DNA from: Hydrangea macrophylla | Lineage: Eukaryota; Streptophyta; Magnoliopsida; Cornales; Hydrangeaceae | Reading direction: 5' to 3' | DNA length: 64,000 nt | Assembly (NCBI GenBank): GCA_033977485.1 | Contig: CM066988.1 | Span: forward strand, 7,853,501-7,917,500 | Shown: positions 34,286-45,168 of the stretch, piece by piece | Numbering within the stretch: position 1 is the first letter of the stretch | Layout of the letters: each line of letters opens with the position of its first letter | The notes under the pieces: generated by a model | What the model was told of the DNA's origin: nothing | The model's database searches: none | Seen by the model: the letters and a program-made list of their open reading frames with translations, nothing else | Position numbers and translations under genes: made by a program

Positions 34286-34372
34286 CGTTTTCCAGAACAT
34301 GCTGTGAAATTCACAAATCATGTTGGGACTCTCTCTTCCATTCTCATTTTTCACAACATGTTGTGCCTTTTC
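33781..34372. repeat. Minisatellite with a dyad in each unit
   Basis: About nine to ten units of roughly 55-65 bp. The core is CATGTTGTGAAATTCACAAA, followed by TCATGTTGTGACTCTCTCTT and a CCATTTTC..TTTTCCAGAA spacer. TTGTGAAATTCACAA is a 15-base dyad with a central A, and the half-site repeats as CATGTTGTGA. Units vary by small indels, and one is split by a second (CT)n run at 34231-34280. ORFs across it are repeats of the unit, not genes. Confidence 0.9.
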
Positions 34373-34937
34373 AATTCAAATTGTGTTCCACAAATCATGT
34401 TATTGGATATGATTGTGGTTTAAAATAGCTGTCATTATGAGTAATAATGACTTTCAAATTTTGATCACCTTAATTTTTTATTCTTTTAATTTTTGGGGAG
34501 AAATTTTGGTTGAAAACATTAATGGAGGAGGTTACCATTTTTAAGAATACCAAACTTGATGAGGGGTATTTTAGTCCCTAAAAAAATTCAGAGACTTAAT
34601 TATGAAGATGTTTTAACTCAAGAACCTAAAGCTATTTAATTGCAGTATCTAGGGATTTATCACTAAATCAAAATATTAGCCGTTTGAAATAGGTAATCTG
34701 TTATTTGTTTATCTATTTTCGTTGTTTGAGGCTTACAATTATTTGTTTTGCGAAATTGGCAAGTCCATTGGATAGATCTTGGAAAAATACATGATATTCA
34801 AACTAAAAAAAATAAAAAAAATAAACAACCCACAAAGGCCAAAAAAATGATAAAGTGAAAGTTATAGTTATCTGTTATCAGTTCTCATATTGTCTGTTTG
34901 TAATGGATAACAAACAAAATCGCTGAACAATTAACTA
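34373..34937. other. AT-rich spacer, nothing recognised
   Basis: No coding or mobile-element signal between the minisatellite and the hAT-type MITE. Confidence 0.6.
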
Positions 34938-35145
34938 AGGGCTCGCATGGTAACATTTCCTGTTTTCAGTTTTCAGTTCTTTTTTTTTAAAATGAAGACC
35001 AGTTTTGGTATAAAAAAAAACATAAACTTGTTTGGTAACATTGTTGATTTTTTTTTTTAAAAAAAAAAAAGAAAAAACAAAAACAGGAAACTCAAAACGA
35101 ACTTTTGGTGTTTTCATTTTTTTTCACTACACCAAAAGAGCACAT

Positions 35146-35585
35146 TTCTAACGGTAATTTACTGCTAGTAAAATTATTCCTAACGGTAATTTACCGTTAG
35201 AAATAGAGCGTGGCTAATAATTCTAACGGAATTTTTAACGGTAATTTTCCGTAAGAAAAGGCATTTTTACTAACGGTAAATTACCGTTAGTAATATGTTT
35301 ACTAATGGATATTTTCCGTTAGTAAATTATTATTCCTAACGGAAATATTCCGTTAGTAATATTTATTCTAACGATTTATATTCTAACACTTTTATATACA
35401 AAAATACTAACGGTAAATTACCGTTAGTAATTTCATTACTAACGGTATATAATAGGACAGGTTCTAACACTTTCGAGACAATTACTAATGGATATAAACC
35501 ATTAGTAATTTTATTACTAACGGTTTGTTTTCTAACACACGTGTAAGAATACTAACGGAAATTATCCATTAGTAATTATTTTAAA
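35146..35585. repeat. CACTA-1 left subterminal palindromic repeats
   Basis: About a dozen copies of TAACGGTAAATTACCGTTAG and its halves (CTAACGG, CCGTTAG) in both orientations. These are the likely binding sites of the element's TNP proteins. Confidence 0.9.
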
Positions 35586-35995
35586 TATGAAAAACATAAA
35601 TACTAAAATATGCTCCCCAATTTTATTTGCACCTAATTTCCATCACAGCCACATCACATTTACTATAAACATATATAATAAGCTCAAATCCAAACCATAA
35701 TAAATACAAACTCAATCTATATTAAATACAAAAAATATAATCCAAAATAGGCATAATTATCCTTAAATACAAACTGTTTCTAAGTCCAAACCAAACTAAC
35801 AAACCATGTCTGAAATTGAAAGAGTAAATCCATCCAAAACTAAACTAAACCAACTGACAAATAAACCATGTCTGAAATTTTTAGTCAGAGAAAATAAGAC
35901 AAACATAATCAACCAATCTTTAACCAACACTCAAGCCAAATCACAAATACCCCTTGAACAAAGTCTGCCAATATATCTTGTCCATCTTGAGAATC

Positions 35996-36821
35996 TCACA
36001 AACGAGCATTAGGCTCAAACACTTCCTCGATATAAACTTTATTTTCGCCAATAAAAACTTGTTTGGAGTGGCAGACATTAGCTGTAGCATCCGTCACAAC
36101 ATACCCCTTTGCCAATTGTTTACCAAACTTATCAAATAATACACATGGGGGCTTGTCAGTGGGAGGAGGCATGGTAGGAGGCATATGATGAGTAGAAGGT
36201 GAAACCCCCGTGGCAAAAACATTATTCAAGTTTTGAGCTAAATGAGTAGCAAAATTAACTGAATTTGATCCATAATCACTTGAGGGAGTAGTAACCACAG
36301 GTGGGGTACTCACATTTGACAGTTTCAAAACTAAAGACATAACTATACCTTGCATATCGTGAAATTTTGAGTCAACGTGAGAAATGATCTTATCCTCCAA
36401 TGCGGCAACTTCTTCAGTTATCTTCTTTTTTCCCTCACTTTTGGACATTGGCAACCCGATATGAAGTAGTTGCCTCTTAGAGATGCGTGAACCCACAGCA
36501 CGAACCCCTTCCCTTTTGTCCTTTCCAAATACTTGAGTTAACTCGTCATTGTCAAAGTCTTCACAATTATTACTACATCCCTCGTCAGTCAAGTCACTGC
36601 TTTTTCTTAAATTTTCAATTGCCTTTATTTCATCCTGTAGTCATTTAAAGTAAATATTGTGATAGTACACTAAAATAATTAAGCTATGAATTAAAACCTA
36701 CAAACAAGATGTTACTCACATATTTACTCTTAGCACTCTCTAAGACACTCCCATCACTATGCTCATGTGCCGCCAACCATTTGTCAACACGACTATAGTG
36801 TTTGCCAGGATTTTCTTTTCG
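35996..36821 (-). pseudogene. TNP1-like protein of CACTA-1 (Ptta/En/Spm, PF03004-like)
   Basis: Two exons with GT-AG junctions. Exon 36821-36720 reads RKENPGKHYSRVDKWLAAHE, then DGSVLESAKSKY. The second, from about 36634 to 35996, starts DEIKAIENLRKSSDL, contains VAALEDKIISHVDSKFHDMQ and ends with a conserved block (CVLFDKFGKQLAKGYVV, VFIGENKVYIEEVF). These match the C-terminal half of the plant Ptta/En/Spm transposase family, which binds subterminal repeats. The upstream half was not found, so it is listed as partial. The two exons look open and could still be transcribed. Confidence 0.7.
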
Positions 36822-36886
36822 CTAGAGAGAGAGTTAATATGTATAAAGAACGGGTTACCCCTTAAACAATAGACGGGCTATCCCTT

Positions 36887-36890
<4 letters not shown>

Positions 36891-36921
<31 letters not shown>
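36891..36921. repeat. (GA)n microsatellite
   Basis: A short uninterrupted GA run upstream of the TNP1-like exons. Confidence 0.95.
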
Positions 36922-36923
<2 letters not shown>

Positions 36924-37651
36924 AATAGACGGGCTACAGTACAACCCAATTTATCCTCATATTACATTGATACATTTAGAACTGGAAAAAGTACCATGAA
37001 AACATCCTTACTAGATCATCCATCTATTGTTCAGTAAGAAAAGAAAAGGGCAAGCAGGGAAACTAGAAAACGAAAAAAAGTACCATGAGAATGTTGGAAT
37101 TAAGGCTCTGTTTCGTTCATGGATTTAGTGAGGAAAAGGGAAAAAATCACTAAGTTAAAACAGTTATCTTTGTTTGATTAACAAGAAAAGTAGTGAGGCA
37201 AATATGAAGAAAAGAATATAATGAAAAACTTTAACCCACAGCAAATATAGTGGGAGGTGAGAGTGGTGAATATGTATGTTCTTGCATTATGTCCTACGTA
37301 GTTACACTCACCTTGCAACACTTTTAACCCACGGGAAAAGAAAGAAAGAAAAAAAAAAACATTCTATTACTTTGCTAGAACTTCTTGTACCTTAGTGTTT
37401 TTAAATTGTATTCAGTCTCAGAAACCAAGAAAGGCGAGGCTTATTTCTTTTCTTCTTTTATCTTACTAATTCAAACTAATTAGGAGGAAGAGATCCCTCC
37501 AGCAGCACTAAGTACTAATATGAAAGGACTTCAAATTAATAGTGCCAAAACAGAAAGCTTCTGCTATGGCATTAGCATTTCCCTTTTTTTTTTTTTGGAT
37601 GTGGTTATAAGATTGGAAGAGAGAGAGAGGTTTGTATGAGATGAAACTCAC

Positions 37652-39752
37652 CTGAATTTCCACTCCAACTTTGCAACTTGGAGAGCAGGCCAACAAGAGG
37701 AGCAGAAGCAGTGAGTGTAGGCTCAGTTTGTTCGTAATTGGAACAGTCATCATAGAACTCATCATTGTTGTTGTTTGGACCACCCACAAGTGCTCCATAT
37801 ATCACATTCGGGTTTCCCTCAGGCCTATGATACCATGTCTCAAATCCCTCAACACATCCAACCGTAGTTCTGAGGATAGATATAGGTGCAATGGAAGCAC
37901 CTCTGTGGTGAACATGAGTGGGATAGTTTTGAGCATAACCAACTAAGTAGCTCAAAGATTTGGGATTTTTACCAAGAATATAGTCAGCCTACATAAAAGT
38001 ACAGTAATATCAACGGGATGGATGCAGGAATTTAATATGTGTTGATATGGAGAAGTGAAATTTTAAGTGATATCCATCACATTTACGAGTCACATTATGT
38101 GGTAATTTCTTAGGGTGTTAAAACATAATAAGATGTAAAAATTTTATTTTATTTTCTTAAAGAAAAATTCACTAACAGAATAAATTTGGAGGCTACGATG
38201 TGACTATTAAAACCTGTGAAATGCTGTGAACTTAAAAAAGAGCCAACGAGTACCTGTGATTTTGCAAAATTGAGGAGATCCTGAGGCTGAACTTGGGCAT
38301 CAGGATATTTTATCCCAGAATTTGCCTTAGAGAGATAATCAGAGTAGACAGCAAGAAGAAATGCAGCAGAGGTGGCATTGCATGTTGTTCCAGTCATGCA
38401 AGTATAATAAACCCCCTGTGTCATATGTGACCAAGAACAAAATCAAAATTCGATGTCTAACTAAAGACTCGTATACATATATAATGGTAAGGTCGCTCCA
38501 TAGTGATCTAGTTGTCACGTGTTCCAATCTCAGAAATGACCTTTCCGAATAATGGGGTGAAGATGTGTGCATCTAACCCTCCCCGAACCACACTGTGTCA
38601 CCAGACTCACAAAAACCGTACCAATCAATATTTCAAGAAATTATCTAATATTGTAGATCACATTGTGTGATGGTCACTGTAATATTTTGCATTTTGTGGG
38701 ACTCACTGAATGCTCAAGTACTCATAGATATGACGGGCACATGAGATAATTTCTCTAATGTGTTTTGTTTGTCAGAAATTAATTTAACGACGGTTTTATA
38801 AGTACTAACCAGGAGTCATGGGGACATTGTAACCATTATTCTTTTACAAGCAAGAACACGCGAAGAAATCTGCTTTTGCCTGATATTGTTTCAGGGTGGC
38901 GGTGCATGATCCACCTGCTCCATCCAGTAACACCTATGAATGTGTAAAAACCAATATGTTGTCAATGATGTCATAACTACAATCTAAATATTATGGCAAA
39001 TTCTTTAGGTAATTTAGACATGAATAACAAGCATAAGACTACATAAGAAAGCTTGGTCTCTTGACATGTAATCCAACTCAAAGCATTCTTAAATCGACCC
39101 TGAAGTTTTTAAAATTCTTTCAGAGAACTCGTTTTCAAAAAATAAGTTCAGAAAAAGCTTGTCGTAAATGAGAAGAATCCAAGCCAGTGCGTATGCGCGT
39201 GCGCATATAGTGCAAATTCTTCAGCTTTTTAGAAGAATCAATGCTTCTTTGGGAGGAGGCTAATTAAAAAACTTAAAATTCTGATTTATTTTCTCTTTTT
39301 TCCGAACTACTTTTCTTATTAATCAATCAAATAAAAATGTTTTTACTCACAAAACATATGCTCCAAAGACAGCCGTACATAAGAGTGATTGAAGTGTGAA
39401 CACCTTGGAGAGAAGAACTTGCAAGCCTGCATACTTGTTGTCCCAAGAGAATTCTCTGACTGCCCATCCAGTTCCACCCATAGATACAGCATTGTCCACT
39501 ACACATTTTAAGTAGTACTCATCTTTCGTTGCCTTGAAGAGCCACGTGGCAGCCCATAACAATTCATCCTTAACAGAAAAAAAAAAAAATTTGGTTCAGA
39601 AAATAAGCACAAGAATAAGCAACATCATGTAACATGTAATTAAGTAGTAGTACTAATATACTTACAGAATAACCAGATGAAGTATAAAATTGCTTAGCAC
39701 AACCGATGGAATCATCATACAAGCCTCTAAATCGATCGGCAAATGAGAAAAG
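37652..39752 (-). pseudogene. Captured GH9 endo-beta-1,4-glucanase fragment (five exons)
   Basis: Exons on the minus strand, each bounded by AG and GT: 39752-39666, 39568-39404, 38933-38810, 38415-38254 and 37988-37652. They read in order FADRFRGLYDDSIGCAKQFY, then LLWAATWLFKATKDEYYL, WAVREFSWDNKYAGLQ, TLKQYQAKADFFAC, AAFLLAVYSDYLSKA, YPTHVHHRGASIAP, WYHRPEGNPNVIYGALVGG and SNYEQTEPTLTASAPLVGLL. This is the C-terminal half of a plant GH9 cellulase, which trims cell-wall glucan, with catalytic D and E positions near FYDDCSNYEQTEP. There is a TAA near 38845 and a 2-bp deletion after NNMQ in the fourth exon. The signal peptide and N-terminal half are absent. The last exon ends at a splice donor, so the true 3' end was not taken. 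It lies fully inside CACTA-1. Confidence 0.9.
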
Positions 39753-40221
39753 CTGCAGCAAGAAAAATGAAACAATACTATTTAGGGCTCGTTTGGAATG
39801 GTTGGGGCTTTTGTTTATAGGTCGAGGCATAAGCCGAGTCATTAGGGCACACTGAGAATTAAGAAATATTCATTCAAACCCCTAATTTACTTCCGCATTT
39901 TTCTTGGCATGAAGCATCTTTGGACTTTCTTGAGCCAAAATGGGCATTTGGGGGCACTAAAGTGATTTCCAAAATTAATCCAGCTAGACTATGGGCCCAT
40001 TTGGATTGACTTTGGCTTTTGTGTTTAGCTAGAAACAGAAGTAGAAGCCCTAGTCACAAGGACATGATAGGAATTAAGAAAATTTGTAACCCAAACAAGC
40101 CGCAAGCACTAGTCCTACATAATATATGTAGAATTAACTATGTAATACTGTAATACATTAACACTAGCTAAGTGATTATTATTGTTATTGGATATCATGA
40201 ATAGCTTTTATGTTGTTGCCA

Positions 40222-40536
40222 GAATACATGCAATAGGTGTTTTACTTATATATAACACCATATTCAACATCTCAAATGCTCATTAAGGCTTCATTCTGAT
40301 CCGTTGACCAACTAGGCTTCAACATCTCCTAGTTTGAATCATATAAAGATATTGCTATACAGAATTAAAAAGCAAATTAACACTTGCAATCAGACATGCA
40401 ATATGTGTTTTACTTATATATAACACCATATTCAACATCTCTCATGCCCTCATTAAGGCTTCATTCTGATCCGTTGACCTACTAGGCTTCAACATCTCCT
40501 AGTTTGAATCATATAAAGATATTGCTATATAGAATT
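40222..40536. repeat. Tandem duplication, about 170-bp period
   Basis: The segment from ACATGCAATA(G/T)GTGTTTTAC to AAAGATATTGCTATA(C/T)AG occurs twice (about 40222-40362 and 40392-40534), with few differences. It is noncoding and lies between the GH9 and bHLH pieces. Confidence 0.9.
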
Positions 40537-41290
40537 TTTTATCATGAAATGATATCCTTATGCTTTTTGAAGTACAAATTTGTCAAATATTACAAGTGAC
40601 CTTGATTTCTTTTTCTTTCATTAAATCACCTTAATATGAGAAGCGTCCTTTGTTGACATGTATGGTCAATAACAAGGTTCATGTCTATGACCTTAATTTA
40701 TAGACTTAAACATAGGAGTTGAAAGCTAAGGTCACTAAAAGAAAAGCTATGGTTTAATGGTGTGGTTGCAGAATTTACGAAACTGAGATTGGAATAGGAG
40801 ATCTAAGACTTTAACAATTGAATTACAGAGTAAACCGTAGATTTGATGCAAATCTTTAAGGGTTCTAAATGAAATTCGAGCCTGTGCAGGGCATGCAGGC
40901 ATAGAAGAGGTAGAGAATACAAACAATTACATTGATCTAATTAGGAGATACTTAGAAGTCTTGTATCTTGTACCACCAATGTACAATACTATAGGAATGG
41001 ACTTAATACAAACATAAACATCAATATCATTTTGGGAAATGACTGATCCAAGATTTGAACATGGGTCGGGCTGCCACTATTTGTACCTAGTAATGGTGAA
41101 ATGCAAATATAGTTATGACTGTGGGATATGGTGACTTGAACAATTGAACACTCGGGGAGCCAAAAGACAAAACAAGGAGCACAAAGAATTTCTAAGCAAC
41201 AAAAAAGTAGCACATAAAAAGAAATGGAAGACAAAAAAAACAGCTCAAGGATGAAAAAATATTTCTTAGCAATAATTAAATAGCACAGAC

Positions 41291-41356
41291 CTTGTTGCAG
41301 CTGGGAACAAGTTCCTGCAAATCCCTCATTCTTTTCGCTATTCTTTCTCTCCGCAA
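41291..41356 (-). pseudogene. Captured bHLH transcription factor exon, 66 bp
   Basis: On the minus strand TTTACAG precedes and GTCTGT follows an exactly 66-bp open exon that encodes RRERIAKRMRDLQELVP and ends SCNK. This is the basic-to-helix-1 part of a plant bHLH domain, close to the LRL/UNE12 type. A 66-bp exon at this place is common in plant bHLH genes. The next exon (helix 2) is absent, so no functional domain is present. It lies inside CACTA-1, in the same orientation as the GH9 exons. Confidence 0.8.
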
Positions 41357-42854
41357 CTGTAAAGGAGAAATAGAGGAATTAATGTAAAGCAACAGAAAAC
41401 AACAATATATGTAGATAAAATACATCAACAGTAAGCTCCAAAAAAATGACGTGTCAATTGCTTTGTAACATACTAACATGTTTTCCAAAAGAATTACAAG
41501 AAATACTAAAAAACAATTCGGCGTGACAAATTCCTAGAAACATGGAATTTTAATATCCAATTGCAAGCAAGTAATACATAAGTGAACTCTACATATAAAT
41601 TCTCCATTGGGAAGGAGTTGAGAAACTGAGCACATAACAGAACATGGTAGTTGACAAAGCAACAATAAATTTATTCATCTTCAGTTCTATAGTTATTGTC
41701 ATGAATTTTAAAGTTGTCAATTATATAGCCATGTAATGTTAGCTTTGTATATGTGTCTGAGCAAATCACTATCGAAGGAAGCACGGTGTTATAAAATTGT
41801 ATTAGTTTAATAAATTATTACTATGGGTTGTGGCTTAGAAGGAAATAAAACAAGAGCCCAATTGTTCTTTTAATTATAAAAATACCTAAAACAAAAGACA
41901 AGAAAAACTAGAGACATACTTGAATTGCACAGATTATAGGACATTGATAAATACAAGAGCAAATGACAGAGTAGGAAAGGTGGATAGAAGAATAATTCTG
42001 CTAACCCAGGCATATATATACAAGTAAGGAGACAACCACTTCTAGCCTCTGCAAATCAAATGTACATTCCCAAATTAATGGATACAATTTCAGGGGGAAA
42101 ACCCAATATTGTTCAATATCAAACAGGTCTTAATAGTACAAGAAATACTAGTAGCAAGAGATAATAATCAGGAAGTGATTCTACTACATTTCAATAATGA
42201 TGATGTGAAACTAGTTAAAGTTCATCTAGTTTGGGAATTTCAATACAACCTCAGAGAACTAAATTTCAAGACGGGGCATATTTATGCATGTTTGTATATA
42301 AATATATATAAAAATTGAAATTGGGGAATGTAGTATTCAAGAGTTTGGTACCTGAAAAAGCATTCAAAGTCTTAAAAGTTCAAGACCCAGGAGTTGAATA
42401 TAAATGATATGTTGTCATGCCTATGAGAAAACAAGCATGTGAACAAGAAAATAATTGACTAATGGTTATAGAATTTAAAGAATATAAGCCCTAATCAATT
42501 CAAAATTGGTCCACCACCATAGCACAAGCTAACTGTAAAAGAAATCAAAATTAAAATACAAAAATATGTAATACGTTTGTATGTATATATATATATATTA
42601 CTAAATTGGCTTTTGATTGAGACTTTGGTGCATACGGGACCCAATGTATGCCATTTATAAGTGATTTGGTACATCTAATAACTTTCAGAGCTCAAAAGTT
42701 ACACTGTTAGACAATGGTTTACAGGCAAACAAAGTCTAATGACCAAAAAATATATCTCTATTTGCAGAAAATTACAAATGTACAGATGCAAACTTTGTGA
42801 GGCAAACATATATATATACACACACACATATAACACATAGACGCATACTCTTAC

Positions 42855-43093
42855 CGACATGGATTTGAATAGGGACTGATCTGATCCTCCTCTCTCTATC
42901 TCTAACCGCACAAAATGAAACCCTAATATTGTAAATTTTCAACCCTAGGCCTCCACAATACAGATAAAGAAGATGGAAAGAAGAAGAAAAAGAGGTAAAA
43001 ACCCCTCACCTGTTAATGGCGATGAAGACAACTTTTCTCGATGACGCCTCTCTCCAAGAGGAAAAGGAAGAGAAGCAAAGTTCTTGGAGGCTC

Positions 43094-43132
<39 letters not shown>
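42855..43132 (-). other. Possible captured 5' exons with CT-rich leader
   Basis: On the minus strand, a CT repeat (GA at 43098-43132 on the plus strand) is followed by a stretch that ends CATTAACAG before GTGAGGGG. A second stretch around SDQSLFKSMS ends before GTAAGAG (42854). Both look like exon ends at good splice donors and could belong to the bHLH donor gene's 5' part. I do not recognise the short peptide, so this stays tentative. Confidence 0.3.
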
Positions 43133-43134
<2 letters not shown>

Positions 43135-43319
43135 TGATAGTATGTGGAAGATTAGTAGTTCGCTGGTTTAGGGTTGGGGGAAATTTGGGCGGAAAAAATG
43201 AAATTTTTAGAAATAGTTTATTTACAAAATTGCCACCGCATTTTTAATATTTGGGTTTTATTTACAAAACTGCCACCATATTTTCATTTTTTAATAAAAT
43301 TTAACTTTTAAAGAAATAT

Positions 43320-43397
43320 ACTAACGGATTTTTAATATTTCTAACCGAAATTTACCGTTACAAATTTGTAACGGTAAATTACCGTTAGTAAACCAAA
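43320..43397. repeat. CACTA-1 right subterminal palindromic repeats
   Basis: Copies of TAACGGTAAATTACCGTTAG and degenerate halves. This matches the left end and confirms that both termini belong to one element. Confidence 0.9.
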
Positions 43398-43571
43398 AAT
43401 CTTTGTGTTAGAAAATTGGCTGAATGGTGTAGTGTTTACCGAAAATTTGAACACGTTTTTTAAAAATAAAAAACAAAAACGTTACCAAACATGTTTTCAA
43501 TTTTCGTTTTCTAAAAAAGAAAACAAAAACAGAAAACGACAACATTACCAAACGAGCACTAAAGAGTTGCT

Positions 43572-43572
<1 letters not shown>

Positions 43573-43615
<43 letters not shown>
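43573..43615. repeat. Poly(T) tract
   Basis: 43 uninterrupted T just outside the right end of the hAT-type MITE. Confidence 0.9.
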
Positions 43616-43906
43616 CTGAATTTCACATCACATGTGGATCTTGTCCTATAGATCTCGATTTCACGATTCCAAAAATTTTAATTTATATATAAAAAAGCTA
43701 TTTTTTACTTTATTTTCTTTTGTTAAAAATATCATACAAATTGGGCTAGGCCCTAAGTTTGAAAATTGAAACTGACGAATTTTTTTGAGGTTTGAAGGAA
43801 ACTAATGCTAACATGGCATAATTAACTAACCTTAATGCCTAAGATGGATTTTATTTTTTCCTTGGCTAATAAAGATAAAAGTATTGACTACCCTTAAAGC
43901 CTAAGC

Positions 43907-43959
<53 letters not shown>

Positions 43960-44609
43960 GCTTTAGAAAGATTTTGCTCATGGTGGCAGATGATACCTAA
44001 TTTTGCTTTTTAGGGTTATTATTTTTAAATGTTCTGTGCAACCATTACGGGGAGGAAAAAGTAAAAGTAAAAGTAAAAGGGAAAATTTTACTTTTACTAG
44101 GCTCTGTTGGGTATGTCTATTTAGACAAGAAAAGGAAAATGAGAAAGAAAGTTATTTTATTCTGCATTTATCTAGAGTATACTCCACTCTTAAATAAGAT
44201 TAGTCGATAACTCGTACAGTACACAGAAAATATGTGAAAGTACTATACAGAAAAAAATTTGAAATGCCAAAATACACAATGCACAAAAATTAACTTACAA
44301 AATAAGGAGTCATACTATATAAAATCAACACATACCCACCAAAACAATAACTCACAATATTCAAACAGAAAAACCATTGATGACTCGTGTATACAATGTC
44401 AGCTTTATGAACATTTTTATACAAACCCACAATCCAAAGACATGAGATATAAGTCACAGATAAAATATAGAGAGAAATCCTACCCTAGACCAACAAAACT
44501 ATCAAGGAACCCCTCACCTAGTCTCAAAACGAAAGCTTTGTCCAATCTTGAGTTGCAAAGTCGAAGCAGTTGTTCTTGACTCAAATCAGCTATAAAAATT
44601 CCAAAATCT
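43616..44609. other. Intergenic DNA with a (CT)n microsatellite
   Basis: CT run at about 43910-43956; otherwise AT-rich with no convincing gene. The ORF at 44259-44579 has no recognisable family. Confidence 0.6.
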
Positions 44610-44618
44610 AAAAAACAA
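44610..44618. other. Left target-site duplication of the MULE
   Basis: AAAAAACAA, repeated exactly at 51835-51843 on the far side of the element. Nine bases is the usual Mutator size. Confidence 0.9.
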
Positions 44619-44665
44619 GGGTAAATTTCATTTAACACCCTTGAGGTTTGACACGATCACAACTT

Positions 44666-44666
<1 letters not shown>

Positions 44667-44711
<45 letters not shown>
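44667..44711. repeat. Poly(C) run in the MULE left arm
   Basis: 45 uninterrupted C where the opposite inverted repeat has only a short C run, so this is an expansion within the terminal repeat or a sequencing artefact. Confidence 0.9.
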
Positions 44712-45168
44712 TTGTTAGTCATTGTTGCCTAACGAAATGAAACAGAGCTAACATAAACATCCAAATGACCAATATAACCTCACAATCTAACTTTTAATAA
44801 TGTATAAATATAAATGCCAAAAGTAAAAGTATGGAAATTACTGGATTACCCCCTGTGATTTTTGCATAAAATAGCCAAATTCAAATCCACGTTTCAATTA
44901 AACAAATCCAAAAATCGTAGAAGCTTTGATGGAGCCATTGAGAATAGCAGATTCTGAATCGATTCACCACACATGACCTTCCATCTTGATTCTTGATTCA
45001 CACAAACCCTATTCGGACTTTTGGTCTATCCATTCGAGCATTGAAGCTCACTAATTGAAGCATACTTAAGCATTTCTTTGCATTATAGTTTAGGGTTCGT
45101 TGAATCTTCAAAAAATTGTAAGTTAGTAACTTTAAACTTACTAATTTCTCTTTTGATTATCACAGATA

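Larger units (their letters stand above)
35125..43434 (-). mobile_element. CACTA-1 element, 8.3 kb, carrying host gene fragments
   Basis: Left end CACTACACCAAAAGAG; the reverse complement of the right end is CACTACACCATTCAGCC; both are flanked by TTT (35122-35124 and 43435-43437), the 3-bp duplication expected of CACTA elements. Both ends carry subterminal TAACGGTAAATTACCGTTAG-type repeats. Inside, on the minus strand in order, are CT-rich leader-like sequence, a bHLH exon, five GH9 exons and a TNP1-like gene. No TNP2 was seen, so the element depends on another for transposition. Confidence 0.9.
34938..43560. mobile_element. hAT-type MITE split by CACTA-1
   Basis: The left end AGGGCTCGCATGGTAACAT and the reverse complement of the right end AGTGCTCGTTTGGTAATGT are inverted matches. 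Both arms are T/A homopolymer-rich with GTTTTC/GAAAAC motifs. The two arms are 187 and 126 bp and the CACTA element sits between them. The 8-bp flanks (ATTAACTA and AAAGAGTT) do not match, so the target duplication is lost or the ends are off. Confidence 0.6.

Noticed and set aside
33687..34423. A chain of short ORFs with repeated HVVKFTNHVV peptides
   Set aside because: Translation of the minisatellite units; both strands give similar ORFs and there is no domain.
37508..39842. A resident, working host endoglucanase gene
   Set aside because: Only the C-terminal half is present, with a stop and a 2-bp deletion. The exons sit within CACTA termini bearing a 3-bp duplication.
39784..40080. Another hAT-type MITE (two GGGCTCGTTTGG / GGGCCCATTTGG starts)
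   Set aside because: The two end-like words are in the same orientation, not inverted, so no element could be bounded.
40222..40536. CRISPR-like or satellite array
   Set aside because: Only two direct copies of about 140 bp; a simple tandem duplication in a plant transposon.
42109..42318. A 69-aa ORF in CACTA-1 as a captured gene
   Set aside because: No recognisable family, no good splice context, AT-rich composition.
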